A stretch of 64,000 bases of DNA from an uncultured Clostridium sp. (GTDB taxonomy: Bacteria > Bacillota > Clostridia > Lachnospirales > Lachnospiraceae). The stretch is taken from positions 1 to 64,000 of the forward strand of contig UQTA01000002.1 in the NCBI GenBank assembly GCA_900543885.1. The letters run 5' to 3'. The position numbers were made by a program, and so were the translations under genes. The notes under the pieces are model-generated. The model saw only the letters and a program-made list of their open reading frames with translations. It did not search any database and was not told the origin of the DNA. Of the stretch, positions 26,516 to 36,191 are shown piece by piece (position 1 is the stretch's first letter; every line of letters starts with the position of its first letter).

Positions 26516-27082
26516 TTAATATACCTTCAGTCTTCCTACCGTTTCTTCACATTCTTCATCTTCTCCGCCTTCCGGCACACCAAGACGCATACGGATGCAC
26601 CAGATAAAATCAACGCAATAAAACAAAGCAACACCTACTGCCGTAACAACACCGATCCGGTTGGGGATATAACCTACTGCCGTACGTACCCAGCCATCCA
26701 GATAATAAAAGAAGAATAAGCCTAAAAGTCCCCACGCAAGGCTGCTTTCCAGGCAGATGATCCCTCTGTAGTTAAATGGCTTATGGCTGTAATCCCACCA
26801 GAAACTTCCAAAAAGACGGATCATCACATTGGCAGTGATCAGTTCCATGGTTGTTGCCATTGTCATGGATGCTGTATACAGCTCTACCGGATGGTCTGCC
26901 AGGGGACTTAAAAACACGCAGGCACCTAATGCGCCAAAGCCATATATGACGCAAAAGGGGCCATGGCCAAAACCACGGTCCACTACAGGCTTTTTATATT
27001 CAATTGTGAGTACAATACATTCAAGAAGATATCCCAGAAAGCTGTACATAAAAAACCAGTTTACATAATTATAAATACTCAT
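26516..27082 (-). CDS. putative ABC-transporter type IV (CmpB/PF06541) membrane protein
   Basis: This is a polytopic protein with about five membrane segments. NWFFMYSFLGYLLECIVLTI and DRGFGHGPFCVIYGFGA are hallmarks of the PF06541 family, which is common in Lachnospiraceae and has no proven function. The start at 27082 (MSIYNY) is supported by GGAGG five bases upstream. Acidic C-terminal tail (GGEDEECEETV). It is followed by maf after two bases. Confidence 0.75.
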   Translation of the reverse strand: MSIYNYVNWFFMYSFLGYLLECIVLTIEYKKPVVDRGFGHGPFCVIYGFGALGACVFLSPLADHPVELYTASMTMATTMELITANVMIRLFGSFWWDYSHKPFNYRGIICLESSLAWGLLGLFFFYYLDGWVRTAVGYIPNRIGVVTAVGVALFYCVDFIWCIRMRLGVPEGGEDEECEETVGRLKVY

Positions 27083-27145
27083 TGGTTCCTCCATAGGAAA
27101 GTGGTATCTTCCGCAGCCTGTCAGGCGCAGAAAACCCCAAAAAAC

Positions 27146-27604
27146 TTAATAACAGTTATTGATAATAAGAGCTAAAACAATTCCCAAAACAGCTCCAGCT
27201 ACCACCTGGATCGGTGTATGTCCCACATACTCCTTTAACTTCTCCTGAAGTACTTCCCCGTTTAATTTCAACGGATTTTCAAGCAGAATAGAGTTTAACA
27301 GCCGAGCCTGTTTACCAGTTTCCTGTCTGACGCCTACTGCATCATACATAACCACCATAGCCAGTATAAAGGATATGGCAAATTCAAAGGATCCCGCACC
27401 ATATTTCAAACCAGCCGCAGTTGTCAGCCCGCAAACCGTAGCGGAATGTGAACTTGGCATACCGCCGGAACCTACCAGGCGTTCTGCATTGAAACTTTTA
27501 TTTAAAGCAAAGTCGATCAGGGTCTTTAAAACCTGCGCTACGGTCCAGCCCACTACGGCACTGATCAGAACCTGATTTCCCAGCATTGCTTTCCATGTAT
27601 CCAT
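27146..27604 (-). CDS. divergent PAP2-family (DUF212/YuiD) membrane protein
   Basis: The 152-residue protein carries the family signature SGGMPSSHSATVCGL near residue 46 and several membrane helices, ending in a hydrophobic helix (VVAGAVLGIVLALII). It belongs to the acid phosphatase/vanadium-haloperoxidase-related DUF212 group; no activity is established. GGGGAAAAT precedes the start. It directly follows the HD-domain gene with three bases between them. Confidence 0.85.
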   Translation of the reverse strand: MDTWKAMLGNQVLISAVVGWTVAQVLKTLIDFALNKSFNAERLVGSGGMPSSHSATVCGLTTAAGLKYGAGSFEFAISFILAMVVMYDAVGVRQETGKQARLLNSILLENPLKLNGEVLQEKLKEYVGHTPIQVVAGAVLGIVLALIINNCY

Positions 27605-27607
27605 ATT

Positions 27608-28138
27608 TTAAAATTTTCCCCTTTCTGCCGTCTGTGCAAAAAGAATGTTCCCAGGAACAGCGGCCAGCCGTTTCACAGTGGCTTTTGTTTCTTCCACACA
27701 GCACATTTTATCGGCAAAAGTGACCGCATACCCCGCCCGGGTCGATGGCGGAACCGGTGTCAGCGGCCACATATGACGCAAAATTGCATCTTTTTCTTCT
27801 TCTGTCAGTTCAAAATACTGCTTTGCATTTTCCATAGCTCTGCGCGGATGGGTAAAACCATGGAAATGATCTCCTGTTTCTCTGGCATGAGTATGCCAGT
27901 CGTATAAAAAAAGATCATGGAGAAGCCCTGCTCTCGCAGCGCTTCTCCAGTTTCCTCCAAATCTCTTACACCATTTATAAGCCAGATAAGATACCTGAAT
28001 ACAATGACATTTGCAGGTAGTGGTGCCATGCTGTATGTACTGATCCATTGACTGGAATACAGGATGGCTCAATATATCTGACACACACTCCATGTATTCC
28101 GGATCATTTATATATTCATTTGCTTCCGGTATTTCCAT
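27608..28138 (-). CDS. HD-domain phosphohydrolase-like protein
   Basis: The protein has an HD fold: CKCHCIQVSYLAYKWCKRFG with the first His, LLHDLFLYDW as the HD pair, HGFTHPRRAMENA, and AILRHMWPLTPVPPST. Residue order fits small bacterial HD proteins of about 175 residues, likely a metal-dependent phosphohydrolase with an unknown substrate. The start at 28138 (MEIPEAN) has AAAGGTG at good spacing; a GTG three codons earlier is less likely. It is followed by the DUF212 gene. Confidence 0.8.
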   Translation of the reverse strand: MEIPEANEYINDPEYMECVSDILSHPVFQSMDQYIQHGTTTCKCHCIQVSYLAYKWCKRFGGNWRSAARAGLLHDLFLYDWHTHARETGDHFHGFTHPRRAMENAKQYFELTEEEKDAILRHMWPLTPVPPSTRAGYAVTFADKMCCVEETKATVKRLAAVPGNILFAQTAERGKF

Positions 28139-28193
28139 GAGTGTCACACCTCTTTCTAAACACGTCTATCGCCTGATAAGATCATCTGATGAT

Positions 28194-29636
28194 CTATCCA
28201 ATGAGCCAGTCATAAAGCTCCTGATATTTAGCTGCCGATGTTCCCCAGGAGAAATCAGCTGCCATATCACGGTCTATGATCTTGTTCCATTCACGGCGTT
28301 TATTGTAATAAATGTATTTTGCATAGCGCACACTTCCAAGCATTTCATGTGCATTGTAATTTGCAAAGGAAAAACCGGTTCCTGTACTTTCAAATTCATT
28401 ATAAGGCTGTACCGTATCTCTTAAACCGCCGGTTTCTCTGACGATCGGCACAGTACCGTAGCGCAGAGCCATCAGCTGGCTTAAACCACATGGTTCAAAC
28501 AGGGACGGCATCAAGAATGCGTCACATCCTGCATAAATGCGGTGAGACATCTCTTCTGAGTAGTAGATCTGAGCAGATACGCGGTCATGGTATTTCCAGT
28601 CATAGTGACGGAACATGTTCTCATAACGGTCATCGCCGGTACCCAGAACTACAAGTTGCATATCATCACTGCAAAGCTCATCCATAACTCCCTGCACCAG
28701 GTCAAGTCCCTTCTGATCCGTAAGACGTGAAACGATACCCACCATAAATTTCTTTTCATCTACAGGAAGTCCTAACTGCTGCTGAAGTGCTTTCTTATTT
28801 TTCACCTTTTCCTTGCGGAAGTTTTTGGCTGTATACTGCTGTACAATGTATTTATCTGTTTCCGGATTGAAATCATCATAATCAATGCCATTTACAATAC
28901 CCCGCAGGCTGTTGGCTCTTGCCCGCATCAGACCATCTAAACCTTCACCATAAAATGGCATTTTGATCTCTTCTGCATAAGTATTGCTTACAGTGGTGAT
29001 CGCATCTGCATAAACGATGCCGCCTTTTAACAGGTTTCCGTCTTTATATGCCTCTAACTTATCCGGTGTAAAATAATAATCCGGCAGTTCGGTAAATCTC
29101 TGAATGGTCTTTACATCCCATACGCCTTGGAATTTCAGGTTGTGGATAGTGATAACAGACTTCATATTGCGGTAAAAATCTCCGCCATGGAAGCTGTCCT
29201 TTAACAGAACCGGGATCAGACCTGTCTGCCAGTCATGGCAGTGCACTACATCCGGCTGAAAACCGATCACAGGCAGTGCAGAAAGCGCTGCGCGGCAGAA
29301 GAAACAGAATTTCTCCAGATCCCAATACCAGTCCCCGTATGGTTTTGGTCCATTAAAATAACTTTCATTGTCAATAAAATAAAATGTAATACCCTCATGT
29401 ACATACTGAAGGATTCCCACATAACGGCTCTGTCCCAGATAATCCATGTAAAAGTGGTCCACATACTGCATCTTGTCCCGCCATTCCTGTTTAATACACA
29501 GGTATTTAGGGATAATGACTCTCACATCAAAGTATCTTTTGTCAAAGCACTTTGGAAGTGAACCGACTACGTCTGCCAATCCCCCTGTTTTTATAAATGG
29601 TACTGCTTCAGATGCTGCAAATAAAATCTTTTTCAT
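28194..29636 (-). CDS. glgA: glycogen synthase
   Basis: GlgA transfers glucose from ADP-glucose to alpha-1,4-glucan. KTGGLADVVGSLP at residues 17-29 binds ADP-glucose; the second domain has GIVSRLTDQKGLDL and LMPSLFEPCGLSQL, with the catalytic Glu of the retaining glycosyltransferase family GT5. The length of 480 residues is normal. GGGAGG lies five bases before the ATG. No other glycogen genes are in the window, so it stands alone between the HD gene and spo0A. Confidence 0.96.
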   Translation of the reverse strand: MKKILFAASEAVPFIKTGGLADVVGSLPKCFDKRYFDVRVIIPKYLCIKQEWRDKMQYVDHFYMDYLGQSRYVGILQYVHEGITFYFIDNESYFNGPKPYGDWYWDLEKFCFFCRAALSALPVIGFQPDVVHCHDWQTGLIPVLLKDSFHGGDFYRNMKSVITIHNLKFQGVWDVKTIQRFTELPDYYFTPDKLEAYKDGNLLKGGIVYADAITTVSNTYAEEIKMPFYGEGLDGLMRARANSLRGIVNGIDYDDFNPETDKYIVQQYTAKNFRKEKVKNKKALQQQLGLPVDEKKFMVGIVSRLTDQKGLDLVQGVMDELCSDDMQLVVLGTGDDRYENMFRHYDWKYHDRVSAQIYYSEEMSHRIYAGCDAFLMPSLFEPCGLSQLMALRYGTVPIVRETGGLRDTVQPYNEFESTGTGFSFANYNAHEMLGSVRYAKYIYYNKRREWNKIIDRDMAADFSWGTSAAKYQELYDWLIG

Positions 29637-29764
29637 CCAAACCTCCCTCTCCCAAGTTACAGGCGGCGTTTTGCCTTAATCTATAGTATACCGTACTTTT
29701 GAGAAATAAGAAAGAAGTTATTAGTAAATTTTTTATAACGAAATCTTTACATGGAACATTCCAT

Positions 29765-30595
29765 TTATAACCCAATTTTCTTATAATCTAAGCAGATCTT
29801 ATCGGCGATCAGGGCGATAAACTCTGAATTAGTCGGCTTCCCTTTCCCCGTACTGATGGTATACCCAAACAGCTCATCGATCACTTCCAGGCTGCCTCTG
29901 CCCCAGGCAACCTCAATGGCATGGCGGATCGCCCGTTCTACGCGGCTGGAACTGGTATAATTTTTCTTTGCGATCTCTGGATACAGGATCTTCGTCACTG
30001 CTTCCATCATTTCCCGGTCTTTTACTACCATAGTGATAGCATCTCTCAGGTACTGATAGCCTTTTATATGGGCCGGAATCCCCAGCTCATGAAGCATTTT
30101 GGTAATATCTGTTTCCAGATGTTCTTTTAAATATTCTTCTCTGTTAAATTCTTTCTCTTCCAGTGTGGCAGCTTTCATTGGGGCTTCCAACACTTTTCCT
30201 GGTACAGGGCGGACCGGACGGGTTCCGATCCTGCGGATCTTATTTACCAGAATATCCTTATCAAAAGGTTTCATCAGAAAATAATTGGCACCTGCCTTAA
30301 AAGAATCCTCAGTCATCTGCTCCCCGCCTACAGCACTTAATATGATAAAAGCTGGATTTTTAAACATAGAAGTTTTCTTTTTGATATTTTCAACCACAGT
30401 AATACCATCCACCCGTGGCATTACCAGATCCAGTAAAACAACGTCAGGTTCGGTATCTTTTATCATGTCAATGGCATCTTTTCCATTATCAGCTCTGCCG
30501 ATCACTGAAAGTCCGGCTTCTGAACTGATCATTTCATCTAACGTATTTAATATCATAGGATTATCATCTACAATTACAACATTTACATTTTCCAT
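29765..30595 (-). CDS. spo0A: sporulation master regulator Spo0A
   Basis: Spo0A is the response regulator that starts sporulation. The receiver has Asp10, Asp11 and the phosphoacceptor Asp56 (VVLLDLVMP), with Lys in MKPFDK. The DNA-binding domain carries SSRVERAIRHAIEVAWGRG and DELFGYTISTGKGKPTNSEFIALIADK, the recognition-helix region that contacts 0A boxes. The length of 276 residues is normal. It lies downstream of spoIVB in the conserved order. A sigma-A type promoter and an 0A-box-like site lie in the gap before it. Confidence 0.98.
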   Translation of the reverse strand: MENVNVVIVDDNPMILNTLDEMISSEAGLSVIGRADNGKDAIDMIKDTEPDVVLLDLVMPRVDGITVVENIKKKTSMFKNPAFIILSAVGGEQMTEDSFKAGANYFLMKPFDKDILVNKIRRIGTRPVRPVPGKVLEAPMKAATLEEKEFNREEYLKEHLETDITKMLHELGIPAHIKGYQYLRDAITMVVKDREMMEAVTKILYPEIAKKNYTSSSRVERAIRHAIEVAWGRGSLEVIDELFGYTISTGKGKPTNSEFIALIADKICLDYKKIGL

Positions 30596-30691
30596 TCTTC
30601 TACCTCCTGAACATTCTTAACGCTTTCCCATTTTATATTTTTTCTTTTATATGCTTCAATACTTTGATGCGTTAAGTCCTTTATGGTAGCT

Positions 30692-30721
30692 ATTATAAAG
30701 GCAAATATCGTCATGTATCAA
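30692..30721 (-). promoter_or_regulatory. sigma-A type promoter of spo0A
   Basis: On the minus strand TTGATA and TATAAT are separated by 18 bases, about 100 bases upstream of the start codon. A sigma-H promoter, usual for spo0A, could not be identified with confidence. Confidence 0.6.
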
Positions 30722-30788
30722 GAAAAATCCACCGCATTTTTAGACATTTTAACACATTATTAACAGTTATCTTTTATTAACATTTTTT

Positions 30789-30795
30789 TGTCGAA
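30789..30795 (+). promoter_or_regulatory. possible Spo0A box
   Basis: TGTCGAA, the exact core of the 0A box, occurs in the 300-base gap between spoIVB and spo0A, about 70 bases upstream of the promoter. It could allow autoregulation. A seven-base match can arise by chance. The rest of the 30596-30909 gap is A/T-rich and holds only the promoter and a hairpin (AGCAGCTGAA...ATCAGCTGTTTT, 30843-30880) that may end spoIVB. Confidence 0.4.
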
Positions 30796-30909
30796 TTTTA
30801 TCAGTTTTTGTAAATTTGTGACTTTATTCACCACATTTGCATAAAAGCAGCTGAATATCTTCAAAAATCAGCTGTTTTAAATTTTCCGGCAAACCATAAG
30901 CTGTCACCA

Positions 30910-32187
30910 TCAATGGCCCAGCATATCCTCGATCAGTATCCCATATCCTCTGGTTGGATCCTGGACAAAAACATGGGTAATAGCACCGATCAGTTTTCCG
31001 TTCTGTATCAATGGAGAACCGCTGGTTCCCTGGATAATACCGCCGGTCAGACTTAGCAGTTCCGGATCTGTGATCCTGATCACCAGGCTTTTATTTTTCT
31101 TATTGCCTGTGATGTCGATCCGCTGTATTTCAACGGAATAATCCTTTACCTGGCCTGAGATGCTGGTACGCACCATGGCAGGTCCTGTTTTCACTTCCTG
31201 ACGTCTGGCTGCTTCCATAGATGCCGTTCTGTGTTCTTTTAAAAAGTTCTGGCTTACCGTTCCAAATATCCCATACTCTGTATTTTCCGTTACCGTTCCG
31301 ATCTCTGACTTTGAACCATAATAGATCACTCCGGAAAGCATCCCCGGGGTTCCTATTTTTCCCTTTTCGATTCCCAGTATCTGCGTATTATAAAGATTTC
31401 CTCCACAGACCTCCACCAGTTCTCCTGTATCACTGTCACTGATCCCGTGACCCAGCGCCCCGAATTTTCCATTCATATCCATATAGGTCACAGTTCCAAT
31501 CCCCTGGGTGTCATCCCGCACCCATACACCCAGTTTACAGGTACCGTCCGTTCCTTTTACCGGCTTCATCTTCACCTGTGTCTGTGAGCCATTCCTGCGC
31601 ACAGTCAGCGTCACATTTCCCCCCTGAAAATGGCTTACTGCAGCAGCCAGTTCTTCCTTTGTTCCCAGTTTCTGCCCGTTAAACGCTTCAATATAATCCC
31701 CAGACTTTAATTTTCCCACTGCCGGTTCCATTTCCATCCCGTTTTCCCCGGTAATACGCCCGGTGCCGATCACCATGATTCCTCTGGATTTCAAATAAAT
31801 ACCCACAGGACTGCCGCAGGGGATCAGTCTGGTGGTATCCACCACATCCACCTGTATGTTCTTAAATTTGATCACACCAAACAATTTAAGATCCAGCTGA
31901 TAACTTCCCTTTTTCCCTGCATACATAGAAAAGGGCTCTTTGCTGCTTATGGTGATCTGATCCGCCGGGATGTTGCTTTTATTTCCCAGTGCCACTTCTT
32001 CACTTTCACTGTATACAGTAGCCCTCCATGGAAGGGAAAATGTAAATTCTTCCTGGCCGTATTCGGCTACACTGATCCGGTCAGGAATGCTGCGGTCCAC
32101 ATAATACCAGATTCCCGCTGTTCCCACGATCAGCGACAGCCAGAATATCCTGATCAGATGCTTATAAAAGTTTGATTTTCCCCTCAT
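30910..32187 (-). CDS. spoIVB: SpoIVB signalling serine peptidase
   Basis: SpoIVB is secreted by the forespore and triggers processing of pro-sigma-K in the mother cell. There is an N-terminal membrane anchor, a PDZ-like segment (GDYIEAFNGQKLGTKEELAAAV), and the S55 peptidase domain with GALGHGISD (catalytic His) and GTSGSPLIQ (catalytic Ser), then THVFVQDPTRGYGI. The start at 32187 (MRGKSNF) has GGAGG seven bases upstream. Length about 425 residues, normal. It lies between recN and spo0A, as in most spore formers. Confidence 0.97.
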   Translation of the reverse strand: MRGKSNFYKHLIRIFWLSLIVGTAGIWYYVDRSIPDRISVAEYGQEEFTFSLPWRATVYSESEEVALGNKSNIPADQITISSKEPFSMYAGKKGSYQLDLKLFGVIKFKNIQVDVVDTTRLIPCGSPVGIYLKSRGIMVIGTGRITGENGMEMEPAVGKLKSGDYIEAFNGQKLGTKEELAAAVSHFQGGNVTLTVRRNGSQTQVKMKPVKGTDGTCKLGVWVRDDTQGIGTVTYMDMNGKFGALGHGISDSDTGELVEVCGGNLYNTQILGIEKGKIGTPGMLSGVIYYGSKSEIGTVTENTEYGIFGTVSQNFLKEHRTASMEAARRQEVKTGPAMVRTSISGQVKDYSVEIQRIDITGNKKNKSLVIRITDPELLSLTGGIIQGTSGSPLIQNGKLIGAITHVFVQDPTRGYGILIEDMLGH

Positions 32188-32297
32188 AGAACGTCCTCCT
32201 TCTGCATTTTCACTAAGCAAAAAAACAGGAAGCTTCCGGTTTTTATTACCTTGCGCTCCCTGTTAGTATGTTCTATGAATGGTCATTCCAATCTGTT

Positions 32298-33956
32298 TTA
32301 TTTTGTTCTGTCTGCCAATTCTTTCATTTCCCGTGCATTCTGGATCACAGTATCTGTAATCTTCGCTCCTCCAAGCAGTCTTGCCAGTTCTTCAACCGTC
32401 TGTTCCCTGTCAAGGCGTCTGATGGAAGTAGACGTACTTCCTTCACTGGCTGCTTTGTGAATCTCAAAATGCGTATCTGCCATAGCAGCGATCTGAGGCA
32501 GATGTGTGATACAGATCACCTGATGACTCTTTGCAATATAAGAAAGCTTCTCAGAAACCTTCTGAGCCGTCCTTCCGCTGATACCTGTATCAATCTCGTC
32601 AAAAATAAGTGTGGGAATCTCATCAGAATCTGCCAGAACTGTTTTGATCGCCAGCATGATACGTGATAATTCACCACCGGAAGCTACTTCCATAAGCGGC
32701 CGCACAGGCTGTCCCGGATTGGTAGAGATCAGAAACTGTGCCTCATCATAGCCAGATGCCGTAAAATGAGGCAGCCGGTCAAATTCCATGTCAAACTGCA
32801 CATCCAGAAAATTCAGATCCAACAGTCCTTTTTTGATCTTTTCCACCAGATTTCTGGAGGCGGCTTTACGTATCTGTGATAATTCTGCGCATCGTTTTTC
32901 CAAACGATCCTGGGATTCTTTTAACTCTTTTTCCGTTTTTTCCCTGTAAGCATCAAAATTTTCCAGTTCTTCCAGCTTGTTTTTCTTCCTTTCCAGATTT
33001 TCAAGCATCAGCTGCGTGGTATTTCCATACTTTCTCTGCAGATCATGGATCTGATCCAGGCGGCTTTCTGTTATCCGGAATATCTCTTCATCAAACTCCA
33101 TGGAACCCATATAAGAAGAAATTTCTCTGGAAGCATCATTTAAAATAGCTTCCGCATCATAAAGCTGGTCACGGATTCCCTCTAATGCCTTATCATACTC
33201 AGCTGCCTGCTCTACAGAACGCAGAGCCTGAGCTGCAAAATCACGTCCTAAAAGTCCTCTGGCATTTTCCAGTTCCTCGGCGATCCTTCTTGCATGGGCA
33301 AAACGACGGTATTTCAGGGTCAGTTCCTCTTCTTCCCCTTCTTTTACCTCTCCATTTTCAATTTCCTGGATTTCAAAGCGCAGAAAATCCATCTCCCGCA
33401 ATCTGGCGTCTTCATCTGTTTTAAAAGATAAAAGGCGTTCCTTCAGTTTGCAGTAAGTTTTATATTCTTCTTCGATCTTCTTTTTCACCGGCTGGGTCTG
33501 TGCCTTGACATAGGCATCCAGGATCTCAAGATGTTTTGATTTATACAGCAGAGACTGATGCTCATGCTGACCGTGGATATCTAATAAAAGACCTGTGATC
33601 TGACGCAGTCGCGCCATTGTCACTGTCTCATCATTAATACGGCTGACACTTCTGGAAGACATGATCTTTCTGGAAATAATGACCATTCCCTCTTCTGTAG
33701 GCTCTGTTCCAAGCTGTGCCAGTGCCTTTTTCTTTTCCTTGCTGTCAACTGAAAAGATCAGTTCAATATATGCATGGTCCGCACCACGGCGTATTACATC
33801 TCTTGACGCTTTTCCCCCTAACGCCATGGTGATGGAACCAATGATAATTGATTTGCCTGCACCGGTCTCACCGGTGAGTATATTTAATCCTTCTCCAAAT
33901 TCTACATCTGCTTTCTCAATAAGAGCCAGATTTTTCACATGGAGTTCAAGAAGCAT
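32298..33956 (-). CDS. recN: DNA repair protein RecN
   Basis: This SMC-like ATPase acts at double-strand breaks. Walker A GETGAGKS is near residues 29-36, the long middle is coiled coil, and the C-terminal half has the signature ASGGELSRIMLAIK and Walker B LIFDEIDTGISG. The length of 552 residues is normal. GAGAGGG precedes the ATG. It follows argR by about 50 bases, in the usual operon order argR-recN-spoIVB. Confidence 0.97.
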   Translation of the reverse strand: MLLELHVKNLALIEKADVEFGEGLNILTGETGAGKSIIIGSITMALGGKASRDVIRRGADHAYIELIFSVDSKEKKKALAQLGTEPTEEGMVIISRKIMSSRSVSRINDETVTMARLRQITGLLLDIHGQHEHQSLLYKSKHLEILDAYVKAQTQPVKKKIEEEYKTYCKLKERLLSFKTDEDARLREMDFLRFEIQEIENGEVKEGEEEELTLKYRRFAHARRIAEELENARGLLGRDFAAQALRSVEQAAEYDKALEGIRDQLYDAEAILNDASREISSYMGSMEFDEEIFRITESRLDQIHDLQRKYGNTTQLMLENLERKKNKLEELENFDAYREKTEKELKESQDRLEKRCAELSQIRKAASRNLVEKIKKGLLDLNFLDVQFDMEFDRLPHFTASGYDEAQFLISTNPGQPVRPLMEVASGGELSRIMLAIKTVLADSDEIPTLIFDEIDTGISGRTAQKVSEKLSYIAKSHQVICITHLPQIAAMADTHFEIHKAASEGSTSTSIRRLDREQTVEELARLLGGAKITDTVIQNAREMKELADRTK

Positions 33957-34008
33957 GCTTTCCCTCTCTTTCTTTTATATGTTCTCCTGAAGTCTTTCAC
34001 AAGCCAGT

Positions 34009-34461
34009 TTAATCTTCTACCATCTTTTTAATTTTTTCCATTACAATGATGGTATCATCCACACTGCGGACTGCACACATAATGGTATCATCTCCGGCAA
34101 TGCAGCCTACTACTTCATGGAATTTAATGGCATCTAAAGCAGCTGCCACTGCCATAGCCATACCGGAAACCGTTTTGATCACCAGGATATTCTGTGCCAT
34201 ATCCATAGATACAAAACCATCTTTTAAAATGCGGATATATTTGGATGCAGAGGTTCCCCTTGGACTTTCAAGAACCATATAGCGCTGACGGCCGTTTTCT
34301 CCCGGAACCTTGGTTAATTTCAATTCCCGGATATCTCTGGATACAGTTGCCTGAGTTACATTAAACCCTGCCTGGGTCAGCTTCTCAGCCAGCTCTTCCT
34401 GGGTCTCTATTTCATATTTTCCAATCAGCTCTACGATCTTGCTGTGACGTTCCAATTTCAT
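34009..34461 (-). CDS. argR: arginine repressor ArgR/AhrC
   Basis: The N-terminal winged helix is KIVELIGKYEIETQEELAEKL then VTQATVSRDIRELKLTKV, the classic ArgR DNA-binding region. The C-terminal hexamer and arginine-binding domain ends with CIAGDDTIMCAVRS. The start at 34461 (MKLERHS) is preferred, as GGAGG lies eight bases upstream. The length of 150 residues is normal. It probably controls arginine metabolism genes elsewhere; no arg gene is in the window. Confidence 0.96.
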   Translation of the reverse strand: MKLERHSKIVELIGKYEIETQEELAEKLTQAGFNVTQATVSRDIRELKLTKVPGENGRQRYMVLESPRGTSASKYIRILKDGFVSMDMAQNILVIKTVSGMAMAVAAALDAIKFHEVVGCIAGDDTIMCAVRSVDDTIIVMEKIKKMVED

Positions 34462-34490
34462 CTGCTTTTCCTCCATCTATTTCCGTGTTT

Positions 34491-35330
34491 TTAGACGTTT
34501 CCCAGATAATTACTCAGATTTTGCATAAAAGAAATCTGCTTTAACTTTACCATCACTGTTTCCATGTGCGAACGCTCTACTACCAGATAATCTCCTGTTA
34601 CTGCCTTCTTAGAAGTATCTCCGTCAAAAGTGACCAGTCCTTTTCCCAGAAGACCGATCTTCACACGGTCCTCTTCCGAAAGAACAATACTTCTGGCATT
34701 TAAAGTATGGGAACATACAGGTGTTACCGCCATCATCCGCCCTGCAGGAACCATAACCGGCCCTCCTGCAGAAAGATTATAAGCAGTAGATCCCGTCGGT
34801 GTTGCTACCATCACCCCGTCCGCTGCATATTCATTTAAATATTCATCATTGACAGCCAGATCATACCGCAGCACCCGCAGATGCTCTGCACTGGTAGCTA
34901 TGATCTCATTTAAAGCAATATCCTGAAATACCGGCTTTCCCTCATGAAACACTGTTCCCCGAAGCATCATCCGCCGTTCCAGACGGAAACGATCATTTAC
35001 AAGAGCATCCATGGCCGCATCAATATCCTCTGTGCTGTCCACCTGGTTTAAAAAGCCCAGATGTCCCCTGTTGATCCCAAGCATAGGGATATTCCGTCCT
35101 GCCAGGTCTCTTGCTGCCTGGATCAGAGTTCCATCACCGCCAATGGTAATAATGCACTGGGTATCCGTTGGCACATATGCGCTTGGAGTGTGCCTGCCGT
35201 TTTTCATACGCTCATAATCCGTCATAAATCGGCACACTGCACCTCTTTTTTCCAGGCAGTCCTGAACCTCATCCTGGACATCCAGTACATAATCTTTGCT
35301 TAAATTGGCTATTACATAAAAATATTTCAT
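34491..35330 (-). CDS. nadK: NAD kinase
   Basis: This phosphorylates NAD to NADP. The signature GGDGTLIQAARDL is near residue 64, followed by GINRGHLGFL and YAADGVMVATPTGSTAYNLSAGGP. All motifs are intact and 279 residues is normal. AAGGGGA precedes the ATG. It lies between tlyA and argR. Confidence 0.96.
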   Translation of the reverse strand: MKYFYVIANLSKDYVLDVQDEVQDCLEKRGAVCRFMTDYERMKNGRHTPSAYVPTDTQCIITIGGDGTLIQAARDLAGRNIPMLGINRGHLGFLNQVDSTEDIDAAMDALVNDRFRLERRMMLRGTVFHEGKPVFQDIALNEIIATSAEHLRVLRYDLAVNDEYLNEYAADGVMVATPTGSTAYNLSAGGPVMVPAGRMMAVTPVCSHTLNARSIVLSEEDRVKIGLLGKGLVTFDGDTSKKAVTGDYLVVERSHMETVMVKLKQISFMQNLSNYLGNV

Positions 35331-35350
35331 AAGTCCCCTTAATATTAACC

Positions 35351-36175
35351 TTACTCTTTATCCAGAGCTGCGTGTGCTTCCTCTACGGTCTTTACCGGAT
35401 CAACAGGCATTTCTTCATAAATGACCGGACCATCTTCCCCTTCTGGATGATTCTGCAGGTGCAGCAGGTATTCAATATTTCCCTCAGGTCCCTTGATCGG
35501 TGAAAATTCCAGATTTAAGATCTCAAAACCAATGGATTTTGCAAAGGCTATGACCATTTCGATCACTTCTAAATGAACAGCCTTATCCCTTACAACACCC
35601 TTCTTACCTACTTTTTCTCTTCCAGCCTCAAACTGAGGTTTGATCAGGCACACTACCTGGCCATCGTCCTTTAAAAGCGCCTTTACAGGGCCAAGTACCT
35701 TAGTCAAAGAGATAAAAGATACATCGATACTGGAAAATCCGATCTCATCCGGAATATTTTCATGGGTCACATAACGGATATTAGTCTTTTCCATGCAGAC
35801 AACACGCTCATCATTGCGCAGTTTCCACGCAAGCTGTCCATGGCCTACATCTACAGAATATACCTTTACTGCCCCGTTCTGCAGCATACAGTCTGTAAAT
35901 CCGCCGGTAGAAGCGCCAACATCCATACAGATCTTTCCTTTCAGCTCTACGCCGAAATGTGTCATAGCCTTCTCTAATTTAAGTCCGCCCCGGCTTACAT
36001 ATTTTAATGTATTTCCTCTCACCTCAATAGGGGCTGTTTCATCAAAAGTAGTACCTGCCTTATCCTCTTTCTGTCCATTAACATAAACAATACCGGACAT
36101 GATCAAAGCCTTCGCTTTTTCTCTGGATTCTGCCAGGTTTCTCTTTACAAGCAGTACATCCAACCGTTCCTTCAT
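35351..36175 (-). CDS. tlyA: TlyA-type rRNA 2'-O-methyltransferase/hemolysin A family
   Basis: The N-terminal S4 RNA-binding domain (ERLDVLLVKRNLAESREKAKALIMSGIVYVNG) precedes a FtsJ-like methyltransferase with CMDVGASTGGFTDCML as the SAM site and a KDEK-type set of residues (Lys in FSS...CLIKPQFEAG). TlyA proteins methylate ribosomal RNA. The start at 36175 (MKERLDV) has AAGGAG at seven bases. About 274 residues, normal. It overlaps the end of dxs reading region only slightly at the 5' side. Confidence 0.94.
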   Translation of the reverse strand: MKERLDVLLVKRNLAESREKAKALIMSGIVYVNGQKEDKAGTTFDETAPIEVRGNTLKYVSRGGLKLEKAMTHFGVELKGKICMDVGASTGGFTDCMLQNGAVKVYSVDVGHGQLAWKLRNDERVVCMEKTNIRYVTHENIPDEIGFSSIDVSFISLTKVLGPVKALLKDDGQVVCLIKPQFEAGREKVGKKGVVRDKAVHLEVIEMVIAFAKSIGFEILNLEFSPIKGPEGNIEYLLHLQNHPEGEDGPVIYEEMPVDPVKTVEEAHAALDKE

Positions 36176-36191
36176 CTGTTTTCTCCTTGTA